Shown: positions 10,503 through 17,223 of the stretch, piece by piece
Layout of the letters: every line of letters starts with the position of its first letter
Position numbering within the stretch: position 1 is the stretch's first letter
Assembly (NCBI RefSeq): GCF_003261235.1
Contig: NZ_CP030085.1
Location: 558,001-622,000, forward strand
Origin: Polynucleobacter paneuropaeus
Lineage (GTDB): Bacteria > Pseudomonadota > Gammaproteobacteria > Burkholderiales > Burkholderiaceae
Length of the DNA: 64,000 nucleotides
Direction of reading: 5' to 3'
The notes under the pieces: generated by a model
The model's database searches: none
Seen by the model: the letters and a program-made list of their open reading frames with translations, nothing else
What the model was told of the DNA's origin: nothing
Translations under genes and position numbers: made by a program

Positions 10503-11096
10503 ATGAAAAAAGTCTGTCTGTATTGTCGAGTCTCAACTACACATCAAACGTCTGAGAATCAACTCATAGAACTTCGAGCAGTAGCAGAGCGAATGGGTTA
10601 TGAAATCGTCTCAGAGTTCATTGATAACGGCATTTCGGGTGCCAAATCAAGAAAAGATAGACCTGCTCTTGATGAAATGATGAAATTGGCGACTCAAAGA
10701 AAGTTTGAGATGGTCATGTGTTGGTCAATAGATAGACTGGGTAGAAGTCTTCAGCATTTAGTCGAGATACTCAATGAATTACAGGCAATGAAGATTGATT
10801 TGTTCTTCATGCAACAGGGTATGGATACAACAACGCCTAGCGGTCGGATGATTTTTTCAGTTTTTGGAGCAATCGGGGAGTTTGAACGAAATCTAATTCG
10901 AGAGAGGGTAGTAGCAGGTCAGCAAAGAGCAAAGGCAGCGGGGGTTCATATAGGGCGCCCAACCAAAATGAATGATGGCATGAGGTCGGCGATTCAGGTT
11001 ATGCATAAAAACGGCATGAGTATTCGTCAAATATCCAAATCCTGCAAAGTCGGTATTGGAACGGTTTATTCAGCAATTTCAATCACTGAAAAATAG
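10503..11096 (+). CDS. Serine recombinase (resolvase/DNA invertase family)
   Basis: This small serine recombinase has the catalytic Ser11 in YCRVSTTHQT, the conserved SIDRLGRSL block, and GEFERNLIRERV at the start of the dimer helix. The C-terminal helix-turn-helix is MSIRQISKSCKVGIGTVY. At 197 aa it has the length of Hin/Pin invertases and Tn3-type resolvases. ATG is chosen because GAAGGGG lies 7 nt upstream; a TTG two codons earlier is possible. It lies between the protease and the flagellin-like gene. Short GAAGGGGTT motifs occur at its own ribosome site and at 11312-11320, with an inverted near-copy at 10385-10394, but no convincing 26-bp crossover pair is seen. Confidence 0.92.
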   Translation: MKKVCLYCRVSTTHQTSENQLIELRAVAERMGYEIVSEFIDNGISGAKSRKDRPALDEMMKLATQRKFEMVMCWSIDRLGRSLQHLVEILNELQAMKIDLFFMQQGMDTTTPSGRMIFSVFGAIGEFERNLIRERVVAGQQRAKAAGVHIGRPTKMNDGMRSAIQVMHKNGMSIRQISKSCKVGIGTVYSAISITEK

Positions 11097-11257
11097 ATTG
11101 ATTAACGCATCCCAGACGACTTAACTGAACGAATTAAAACATCGATATAAACACTATAAGAGTTGTAACTATCATTTATTACTTTAATAATTGTTTTGTA
11201 TATACATAAAGTTTCATAACTATATGATTTTATTGAACAATTATTTTCATAAGCAAT

Positions 11258-11284
11258 TAAAGTTTATAAAAATTAAGACGATAA
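11258..11284 (+). promoter_or_regulatory. Sigma-28 (FliA) promoter for the flagellin-propeller gene
   Basis: TAAAGTTT, an 11-nt AT spacer, then GACGATAA matches the FliA consensus TAAAGTTT-N11-GCCGATAA at 15 of 16 positions. Transcription would start near 11292, giving a leader of about 190 nt. A match this good ahead of a flagellin gene is very unlikely by chance. Confidence 0.85.
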
Positions 11285-11479
11285 AAGACTTATAGCGCCT
11301 ACCCTCTATTTGAAGGGGTTAGCGTGCGAACTGCTTCGATAGCTCAGGTCTACGAACCTACTTCGATGTTTTTATTTGATTTACTCACTATTTTTTGGTG
11401 AGAGCTTGGCATTAATCATTTTGATGACTTATGCCTTTCATCATGTAAAGCATTGAAAAGGGAATCTGGGTAACACATC
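11285..11479 (+). other. Long 5' leader of the flagellin-propeller gene
   Basis: The rest of the 383-bp gap (11097-11257) is AT-rich and shows nothing but the promoter. The leader holds an imperfect CCCTC/GAGGGG-like element at 11302-11319 and a small hairpin CTCAC/GTGAG near 11384-11404. Only a weak ribosome site (TGGGT) precedes the GTG start. A leader this long may carry post-transcriptional control. Confidence 0.4.
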
Positions 11480-13324
11480 GTGAGCACTTTATCGGCATTA
11501 GCTCCCACCTTATCGACTCGAGTACAAAATCTCCAGTCTGAAATCAGTTCAGTACAAACTGAACTGGCTAGTGGCTTGCGCACTTTAAATCCTGGAGAGC
11601 GTGGTGTTGTGACACGATTGAGTGCTCAAGTGGCGGGATACAACACAGTTCAAAACAATATTGCTTTTGGACAAAATATTGTCGGTGTTGCTCAGACTGG
11701 ACTAACTAGCATTGCATCGATTATTCAACAAATGCGAGGTTTGGCAACACAAGCAAGTAGTGCTGGGTTAAGTGTGGATGACTTAACCTCCTTAAATACA
11801 ACATTTCAGTCTTTAAAGACGCAAGTTAGCAACATTGCTAACAGTGCTACCGTTAATGGATCAAATTTGTTAAAGCCATTAATTTTGACCTCACAATCTC
11901 AGTCAGATACTTACTTATATATCAATATATTGGGATCCTCGCAAGGTGTGAAGTCGTATAAAGTTGGAGCTAACGGAACGCTTAGCCTTGCCAATAGCGT
12001 TGATATTCCTGGTTCTGCATCAATAACAGTTAACCCGGCGGGCACTTATCTTTATGCGGGTTCAGGGTATAACGGAAACACCATTTCTGAGTTTTCAATT
12101 GGAATCGATGGCACCCTTACTCCATTGAGTCCTCCTTCAGTCACCGCAGGACTTTATCCCTATGTGGTGACAATAAACCCTGCTGGAACATACGCTTATG
12201 TTAATAATGTGAGGGATGGCACCATTGGAATGTATTCAATTGGGAATGATGGTGTACTTTCGCTCTTAAGTACGCCTACTATTGCCACAAATTACCCGCA
12301 GTATCCATTGGCCATCACTCCAGATGGTAAATATGCATATTCACCAAATTATATGGCCCGTTCAATTTCAATGTATTCAATTGGGAATGATGGGGTGTTA
12401 GTTCCTCTATCGACGCCAACAATAGCAACAAGCACCCTTCCCGCAACAATAACAATCAATCCAGCAGGTACTTATGCATATGTAAAAGATAACTCTGGCG
12501 GAAATAATTTATTAACCTTTTCCATAGGCAGCAATGGAGTGCTAACTCAAGTTGATAGCAACATTATCAATGGAATGTTAAAAATTACTATTAATCCAGC
12601 TGGAACCCTTGCATACATCAGCAAGTATATTGGAGGAGTGGGCACGATTGAAATATATTCAATTGGTAATAATGGATCCCTCACTGCTTCAGGTTTGCCT
12701 ACTGTAACTACTGGTGCTGGAAGTAATCCCAATCTAATTATTAACCCGTCTGGAACTAACGCCTATGCAATGAGCTCTTTGGACAGCAAAATTTATATGT
12801 ACTCAATCGGATCTGATGGCTCACTTGTGCCATCAGATCCGGCTAGTTTAGGTGTGCAAAATGGCTCACCCGGATCCTTTAGTCCCGCTTTTGTGGTCAA
12901 AGAATATCCACCAATACAATCCAATGCATCATCAAGTATCCAGGTTCAAACTAGCATATCTGGGGAAGGTGGTACAACTATTCAAGGTCAGCCCGCAGAT
13001 GCAACTAGTTTGGGAATCGATACCTTAAATATTCTTAATGTAACTAATGGGAAGGCGGCAATTCAAGCTTTAGTTGCCGCTTTAAACTCGGTTTCGAACA
13101 AACAATCTGCATTAAGCGCTTATTCAGTTGGATTAGTTGCCGTGAAAGACTCTGCCAGTAGCCTCGCTATTGGTCTTCAAGGCACGATTGATTCTATTCA
13201 AAATATTGATGCTACTGCCTTACAAGCAAAGTTACAAAGTCTTAATAACCAGCAGAGCATCGACTATTACTTAGTAAGTCAAATGAATTCAGCATCAGCT
13301 GCCTTACTTTCAATTTTTAGGTAA
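11480..13324 (+). CDS. Flagellin-like protein with an inserted seven-repeat beta-propeller
   Basis: Residues 1-137 are a flagellin N-terminal D0/D1 domain: heptad-like helices with LASGLRTL, VQNNIAFGQN and MRGLATQA, ending in the usual NGSNLL. Residues about 485-614 are the matching C-terminal D1/D0 domain and end LLSIFR, like genuine flagellins. Between them, roughly 140-475, the variable D2/D3 region is replaced by seven repeats of about 46-50 residues, each with a strand such as MYSIGNDGVL and a turn such as INPAGTYAYV. This is the pattern of YVTN/lactonase-type seven-bladed propellers. There is no signal peptide, fitting flagellar export. The start is GTG. A near-consensus sigma-28 promoter lies upstream and a small ribbon-helix-helix gene follows in the same unit. 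No other flagellar gene is in the window. Confidence 0.88.
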   Translation: MSTLSALAPTLSTRVQNLQSEISSVQTELASGLRTLNPGERGVVTRLSAQVAGYNTVQNNIAFGQNIVGVAQTGLTSIASIIQQMRGLATQASSAGLSVDDLTSLNTTFQSLKTQVSNIANSATVNGSNLLKPLILTSQSQSDTYLYINILGSSQGVKSYKVGANGTLSLANSVDIPGSASITVNPAGTYLYAGSGYNGNTISEFSIGIDGTLTPLSPPSVTAGLYPYVVTINPAGTYAYVNNVRDGTIGMYSIGNDGVLSLLSTPTIATNYPQYPLAITPDGKYAYSPNYMARSISMYSIGNDGVLVPLSTPTIATSTLPATITINPAGTYAYVKDNSGGNNLLTFSIGSNGVLTQVDSNIINGMLKITINPAGTLAYISKYIGGVGTIEIYSIGNNGSLTASGLPTVTTGAGSNPNLIINPSGTNAYAMSSLDSKIYMYSIGSDGSLVPSDPASLGVQNGSPGSFSPAFVVKEYPPIQSNASSSIQVQTSISGEGGTTIQGQPADATSLGIDTLNILNVTNGKAAIQALVAALNSVSNKQSALSAYSVGLVAVKDSASSLAIGLQGTIDSIQNIDATALQAKLQSLNNQQSIDYYLVSQMNSASAALLSIFR

Positions 13325-13345
13325 CTTTTTATTAACAGGTGATGT

Positions 13346-13555
13346 ATGAATGAAAATTTAGAATTTTTCAAAGAAACTAAAAATCCATATGTATCTCAAT
13401 CTAAGAGGTCAATAACGATTCGCCTTGATGAAGACGCTATTGCTTATTTCAAATCAGCATCTGAACGTGTAGGTATACCGTATCAAAGTTTGATTAATCT
13501 ATATTTACGTGACTGCGCTTCTTCTAATCGGAAGCTGAATCTTCGTTGGAAGTAA
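13346..13555 (+). CDS. Small ribbon-helix-helix protein (BrnA/CopG-like), 69 aa
   Basis: The sequence RSITIRLDEDAIAYFKSASERVG shows the short strand plus two helices of ribbon-helix-helix DNA-binding proteins, close to BrnA-type antitoxins. No BrnT-like toxin is beside it. It starts 21 nt after the flagellin-propeller stop with AGGTG ahead of its ATG, so it is probably translated from the same sigma-28 message, which ends at the terminator just downstream. It may regulate that operon, or be an orphan antitoxin. Confidence 0.7.
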   Translation: MNENLEFFKETKNPYVSQSKRSITIRLDEDAIAYFKSASERVGIPYQSLINLYLRDCASSNRKLNLRWK

Positions 13556-13627
13556 ATTTTGGATTTTGATTGACTAATACATTCAAAAGCATCAACTTAC
13601 CGAACACTCTGTAAATCATCAAAAATC

Positions 13628-13663
13628 ATGCTCCTGTTGCTATTAAATCAGGGGCATTTTTTT
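13628..13663 (+). terminator. Rho-independent terminator after the flagellin/ribbon-helix-helix unit
   Basis: ATGCTCCTG at 13628-13636 pairs with CAGGGGCAT at 13649-13657 (one mismatch), followed by seven T. It closes the flagellin-like operon. Confidence 0.75.
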
Positions 13664-13959
13664 CGACTTTTTGAACACTCTTTTTCTAATAAAGTTTTCT
13701 CTGGCCCAAACTGCAATATCAGTAACTAGAAAACTGAAAATTTTTTAGGAGGCCGGCGTTTTATTCATCGCTTTTCACAATATGAAAAAGTGAAATATTT
13801 TTCATATTTTTTGTATTTTTTGGCAACAAGTTACATATATACATATATGAAGCAATAAAAGTAGCATGTGAGACAAGCCCCAAGCCCTTAATTAAATCTC
13901 GTAGGAAGTGCGGTAGATTAAGCAACGCCAAGGCAAAATATATGATGAGGAGCGCCGGA

Positions 13960-14207
13960 AACGATAGGTGCTTTAAATAAAGAAATTCGTTGGGATTGGT
14001 GCTCTGAGAAAAAAGCAACACCAGATTGGTTAGAAATCGTTCATGTGGTTCTAGCTAGTTCCCGTTGATTCGCAAAGCAGACGTAAAAGCAACAGGTCAA
14101 CCCTCTTGCTGAAATCAGGTGCTAGTTACTATTTCAGTTGTCTACATGAAGGTGTCTGGGGATCCTATACTCAGATGTCACTTTGCCGTGACAGGCAAAG
14201 TGTATCT
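13960..14207 (+). ncRNA. Candidate structured non-coding RNA in the island
   Basis: The region between the terminator at 13663 and the gene at 14482 has no credible protein gene but many nested complementary segments. AACGAT 13960-13965 pairs with ATCGTT 14036-14041. TGGTG 13997-14001 pairs with CACCA 14019-14023. TTCATGT 14040-14046 pairs with ACATGAA 14144-14150 and encloses GTTGATT/GGTCAAC (14064-14070 with 14095-14101) and CTGAAAT/ATTTCAG (14109-14115 with 14131-14137). A 9-bp hairpin CACTTTGCC/GGCAAAGTG lies at 14179-14202, with flanking AGAT/ATCT. The block is less AT-rich than its flanks. I cannot assign it to a family; strand and ends are uncertain. Confidence 0.35.
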
Positions 14208-14481
14208 AAAAATCCTTCCTCAGATTATCTGGTCTCAATACTACTTTGTGGAGTCATCCAGTAGATTGCTAATAAAAAAATATAAATCATGAACGTAGTG
14301 AATATGGAGCGTAGCGACATTTATTAAGACATATTAGGTTGATTTGCCACTATCAATCACCTAATTTCAATTGATATAAATACCTTGTAAGAATCTAGTC
14401 ATTACGTACTTGTCGCTTATACCAACGGGAGCTTGTGTGAATGATTGGTCTTAGATTAATTCCACAATAAAAGGATCTTTA

Positions 14482-14682
14482 ATGCCAAGTTTTAATATTT
14501 CCACAACCCCACATATCCAGTTTCCATTACGTCTTTCACATGAATTGACCAATAGACTGAATCAGACTGCCAAGTCCACAAGAATTCCCAAAACAACATT
14601 AGGACGTATTGCTATCAAGTCTTTACTCGATGACATAGAAGAGAAGGGTGTCACCAAAGTTCTGAGTGAGTTGACTGAATGA
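14482..14682 (+). CDS. Small ribbon-helix-helix protein, 66 aa
   Basis: The protein has the short strand IQFPLRL followed by two helices (SHELTNRLNQTAKST, then TTLGRIAIKSLLDDI), the Arc/CopG ribbon-helix-helix pattern. AAAGGATC precedes the ATG. The stop overlaps the next start as ATGA, so it heads a tightly coupled three-gene operon and probably autoregulates it. It is not a close relative of the other small ribbon-helix-helix protein in the island. Confidence 0.65.
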   Translation: MPSFNISTTPHIQFPLRLSHELTNRLNQTAKSTRIPKTTLGRIAIKSLLDDIEEKGVTKVLSELTE

Positions 14683-14852
14683 CACCAGATATAACTGCCT
14701 TGAAACGTCAAATTGAACAATCTAGACCCAATGAATTGCTTGTCCTCAACGTGAACGCACACGAGAAAAATTCTCGACAAATGTGTCAAAAAGAGATTGA
14801 TAAATTTATAAAGAAACAGGAAGATTATGTGATTATGGTTATGAAGAAGTAG
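14679..14852 (+). CDS. Small protein of unknown function, 57 aa
   Basis: Its ATG overlaps the stop of the ribbon-helix-helix gene by 4 nt (ATGA), and its stop lies 9 nt before the next start, where AGGAG serves as ribosome site. That tight packing supports it as a real gene. It is charged and lysine/glutamine-rich (MTPDITALKRQIEQSRP at the start, FIKKQEDYVIMVMKK at the end), with a single cysteine and no membrane segment. I recognise no family; it could be a small partner of the downstream protein. Confidence 0.5.
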   Translation: MTPDITALKRQIEQSRPNELLVLNVNAHEKNSRQMCQKEIDKFIKKQEDYVIMVMKK

Positions 14853-14861
14853 GAGATTAAG

Positions 14862-15779
14862 ATGAATGTTAGGTATGCCGTTAAATCTAATGGAAAAAAT
14901 AAACTCATAGAGAGAACTTATTATAAGAAACGAGCAAATATTTTTTATATAGAAAATATCAAATCTGAATTCAATATAATTTCCGTTAATCCCTTAGATT
15001 TTTCATCGGGCGGGACCGAGCAATATATTCTATTGTCAGATTTTAAAGATGTAACTTATAGTCGTAGTGTTGAAAAAAGATATTTTTCGAGCGGTGTATC
15101 TATTGATGATAAAAAAATTATTAAGAAGTTATCAAATGGCTGGCAATTAGAAGAGAATTTGAAAAAAATCGGGTGGAAGTTCTTTGATATAACAATTAAG
15201 GTAGTTGGTGAATCTGAAATTAAGACGGTCCCCTTCAATCACCTTTCTTTGCAGGCCACCGAGAGTGAAATTGCCTATGAAAATTTATCCGAATTGGAGT
15301 ATATGAATTATGTTAAGAATGGAATTCCTGCAGAAAAATATAACGACATAGCATCCAGCGGTAATTCAGGTTTTTGTGAAACGGATGTTTTATTTGAATT
15401 AAATAATGAAGAGGTTAATATTCAAAAGCACCTCGAAAGGGAATTTAAGAAAAAAAATCAAGATGAGCGTTTAATATCAAGATTAAAATTGCCTACTTTA
15501 GTGGTAACTCATTTTTATAAGCGGTCGTATGCAACCATCGACATATTTGAGGAATTTGATCCCAAGAAATTAACGCTTGATATTGAAAAATATGTTTATA
15601 AAAATGGTGCTAATGGTTATTACTATGCATATCTACCCATATATGATGGTCAAAATTTTGAATTTGAAAGTAGTGGTCTCCATAACTACACAGACATTCT
15701 GCTAATAGATTCAAAAGGTAAGATTCACTCGATAGATATTTCTGATTCTAAAGATGATGAAAGTGAATTTGACGATTAA
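14862..15779 (+). CDS. Unknown protein, 305 aa, third gene of the island operon
   Basis: I do not recognise this protein. It lacks a signal peptide and membrane helices, is very rich in Lys, Asp, Glu, Tyr and Asn, and ends in an acidic tail (DSKDDESEFDD). The centre has a charged helix, NIQKHLEREFKKKNQDERL, and the rest looks beta-rich (KLPTLVVTHFYKRSYATIDIF, GYYYAYLPIYDG). Composition and codon use are markedly AT-biased compared with the flanking chromosome, which points to transfer. GGAG lies 5-6 nt before the ATG. The gene stops 3 nt before the convergent integrase gene. Toxin, anti-phage or regulatory roles are possible, but none is shown. Confidence 0.65.
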   Translation: MNVRYAVKSNGKNKLIERTYYKKRANIFYIENIKSEFNIISVNPLDFSSGGTEQYILLSDFKDVTYSRSVEKRYFSSGVSIDDKKIIKKLSNGWQLEENLKKIGWKFFDITIKVVGESEIKTVPFNHLSLQATESEIAYENLSELEYMNYVKNGIPAEKYNDIASSGNSGFCETDVLFELNNEEVNIQKHLEREFKKKNQDERLISRLKLPTLVVTHFYKRSYATIDIFEEFDPKKLTLDIEKYVYKNGANGYYYAYLPIYDGQNFEFESSGLHNYTDILLIDSKGKIHSIDISDSKDDESEFDD

Positions 15780-15782
15780 TGT

Positions 15783-17060
15783 CTATAGGGCGTACACAAC
15801 ACTCTTTATTGCCTCTCTCATTACCTCTAAAGAAGCGCCGCCACTATATAACCCGTAGGTAATTCTAGGTTTTTCATGACCTACGATATCTGCTGCAATA
15901 TTTTCACCAACGCCAGCGTTTTCTAGCATAGTGGTGAAAGTCTTCCTTATTGAATGAAAGACATGACGTGACGAGTATCCTTGCTTTTCTTTTAATCTCC
16001 CAAATCGCTTACCAATTGCATTAGACCTATCGCCATATTTGTTCTTTGTTAGACCTGTTAGTAAATAATCATCTTTCGATGCTTCAATTAGTTGTTCAAC
16101 TCTTTCCTTAATAAACGGATGAATAGGAATAGTCCTTTCGCCTGCTTCAGTTTTTGCATTCACGATAGTGACGCTTTGATTTTGGGTATCTATATCTTTG
16201 CAAAGTAGAGAGCAGATTTCCTCTATACGAGCACCTGTATGCATTGCAATCAGCATTAAATCTGCCAAAGTTTTACTCTCATCTAGTGCAAGTTTGTATA
16301 ACCCAACAATCTCTTTTGGTTCAAATGGCAACCAAGATTGAACTTTGTTTAGTGATTTTGAGTTTGGTTTGCTACTGATTTTAAATTCGGTAGGCACAAT
16401 AAACGGATTGGGCTCTGAGATTGGCACTTCTTTAATAAATTGAAGATACTTGTAAAAGTTTTTCCCAGAACTAATGATTCTGGTAACTGATGATGCTGAT
16501 AGTTTGCCAATCCTTGCAATGTCTTTAATCCACCACTCAATATGCTCAGCAGTCATAAAGTTGGAAGTAGGGAATTGCTTAACAATTAAGTCAACATCAT
16601 TTGACATTTGGTCGATAAACTTTTGCGCTAGACCTCTCTTTTCTTCATGAATCTTCCATTCTTTTGCCACCTCTTCTAAATGCCTATTTTTACCCTTAGC
16701 AATACGTTCAAACACTTGAGCATCTATGGGTTTGCGTTCCCTATGTAATCTTGCAACTTCTTCGTCAATCACTTCATCAACGAGATATTTGGGTGAAGAT
16801 TTAAGTAGTTTCTTAATCTCTTTCGCGGAGTTGATGAGTGGTTCATCTGATTTTGAACGTGCTGACGCAATCTCTGCTTTCCATCCCATAACAAAGACAT
16901 TTGCTATTGTCTGTGCCAACTTGATATTCTGCTCACCAGTTGTTTTGATGAACTTCTTTTTACCTATTACGTACTGAATATCTTTGGGTACATAAAGAAC
17001 CGCAAAGTAGGTGTTGTGTCGTTTAACTAGGTATGGAGGAAGAGGGGTCTTTTTAGGCAT
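15783..17060 (-). CDS. Tyrosine-type site-specific integrase
   Basis: This is the probable integrase of the island. The catalytic set is visible in the C-terminal domain: Arg278 in HTGARIEEI, HSIRKT supplying His and Arg, VGHEKP, and the nucleophile Tyr405 in YGLYSGG. The N-terminal 75 residues include KRHNTYFAVLYVPKDIQ, as in DUF6538-bearing integrases, followed by a core-binding domain. At 425 aa it is full length and shows no frameshift. It points inwards from the right end, about 115 nt from the tRNA-like core at 17176-17193, with a candidate arm site between. No excisionase is recognised, though the small ribbon-helix-helix genes are candidates. Confidence 0.95.
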   Translation of the reverse strand: MPKKTPLPPYLVKRHNTYFAVLYVPKDIQYVIGKKKFIKTTGEQNIKLAQTIANVFVMGWKAEIASARSKSDEPLINSAKEIKKLLKSSPKYLVDEVIDEEVARLHRERKPIDAQVFERIAKGKNRHLEEVAKEWKIHEEKRGLAQKFIDQMSNDVDLIVKQFPTSNFMTAEHIEWWIKDIARIGKLSASSVTRIISSGKNFYKYLQFIKEVPISEPNPFIVPTEFKISSKPNSKSLNKVQSWLPFEPKEIVGLYKLALDESKTLADLMLIAMHTGARIEEICSLLCKDIDTQNQSVTIVNAKTEAGERTIPIHPFIKERVEQLIEASKDDYLLTGLTKNKYGDRSNAIGKRFGRLKEKQGYSSRHVFHSIRKTFTTMLENAGVGENIAADIVGHEKPRITYGLYSGGASLEVMREAIKSVVYAL

Positions 17061-17092
17061 TTTAGGCTCCTATTAAAAACACTTTAGCATAA

Positions 17093-17112
17093 TTCAACCC
17101 ATATTTTCAACC
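17093..17112 (+). repeat. Candidate integrase arm-type site, right copy
   Basis: Identical over 20 nt to 8146-8165 and in the same orientation; here the second nonamer is complete (TTCAACCCA twice, 4 nt apart). It lies between the integrase start and the right attachment core. Confidence 0.5.
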
Positions 17113-17141
17113 CATGCCTCTATTTAAGACATATATATTTA

Positions 17142-17169
17142 TTGACTTTAAAGGCTATTTTCCTATAAT
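17142..17169 (+). promoter_or_regulatory. Strong sigma-70-like promoter facing out of the island's right end
   Basis: TTGACT, a 16-nt spacer and TATAAT form a near-consensus promoter. Its start point would fall near the right attachment core, so in the integrated state it reads into the chromosomal modA-like gene. In the excised circle it would read across the junction towards the left end of the cargo. Confidence 0.65.
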
Positions 17170-17175
17170 CGGAAC

Positions 17176-17193
17176 ATCCCGCCCCTTCCGCCA
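17176..17193 (+). repeat. Right attachment site (tRNA-Ser 3'-end copy)
   Basis: An 18-nt copy of the tRNA-Ser(GGA) 3' end, including the CCA, with one mismatch at 17184. It marks the right boundary of the island. Confidence 0.8.
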
Positions 17194-17223
17194 CATTCAA
17201 TTAATCAGACCCCCTAAGCTTCC

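Larger units (their letters stand above)
8095..17193 (+). mobile_element. Integrative genomic island (about 9.1 kb) in tRNA-Ser(GGA)
   Basis: The element runs from the end of the tRNA gene to a second copy of its 3' end. It carries a tyrosine integrase at the right end pointing inwards, and identical 20-nt repeats about 50-80 nt inside each end. Cargo, left to right: serralysin-like protease, serine recombinase, flagellin-propeller fusion with a small ribbon-helix-helix gene, a non-coding structured region, and a three-gene operon of unknown function. The interior is more AT-rich than the flanks and uses more AT-ending codons, most clearly from 13.3 to 15.8 kb. No conjugation, replication or phage structural genes are seen, so it needs help to move between cells. 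Confidence 0.85.

Noticed and set aside
11900..12910. Tandem DNA repeat or CRISPR-like array inside the flagellin gene
   Set aside because: The repeats are protein-level propeller blades with diverged DNA, not near-identical DNA repeats with spacers.
13761..14021. 86-codon minus-strand frame in the island's non-coding region
   Set aside because: GTG start without a ribosome site, composition like random AT-rich sequence, and it lies across the nested-helix region.
13908..14207. Group II intron or retron
   Set aside because: GTGCG is present but no recognisable domain V (no AGC triad hairpin with GNRA loop) and no reverse transcriptase gene; the hairpin at 14173-14207 lacks the domain V features.
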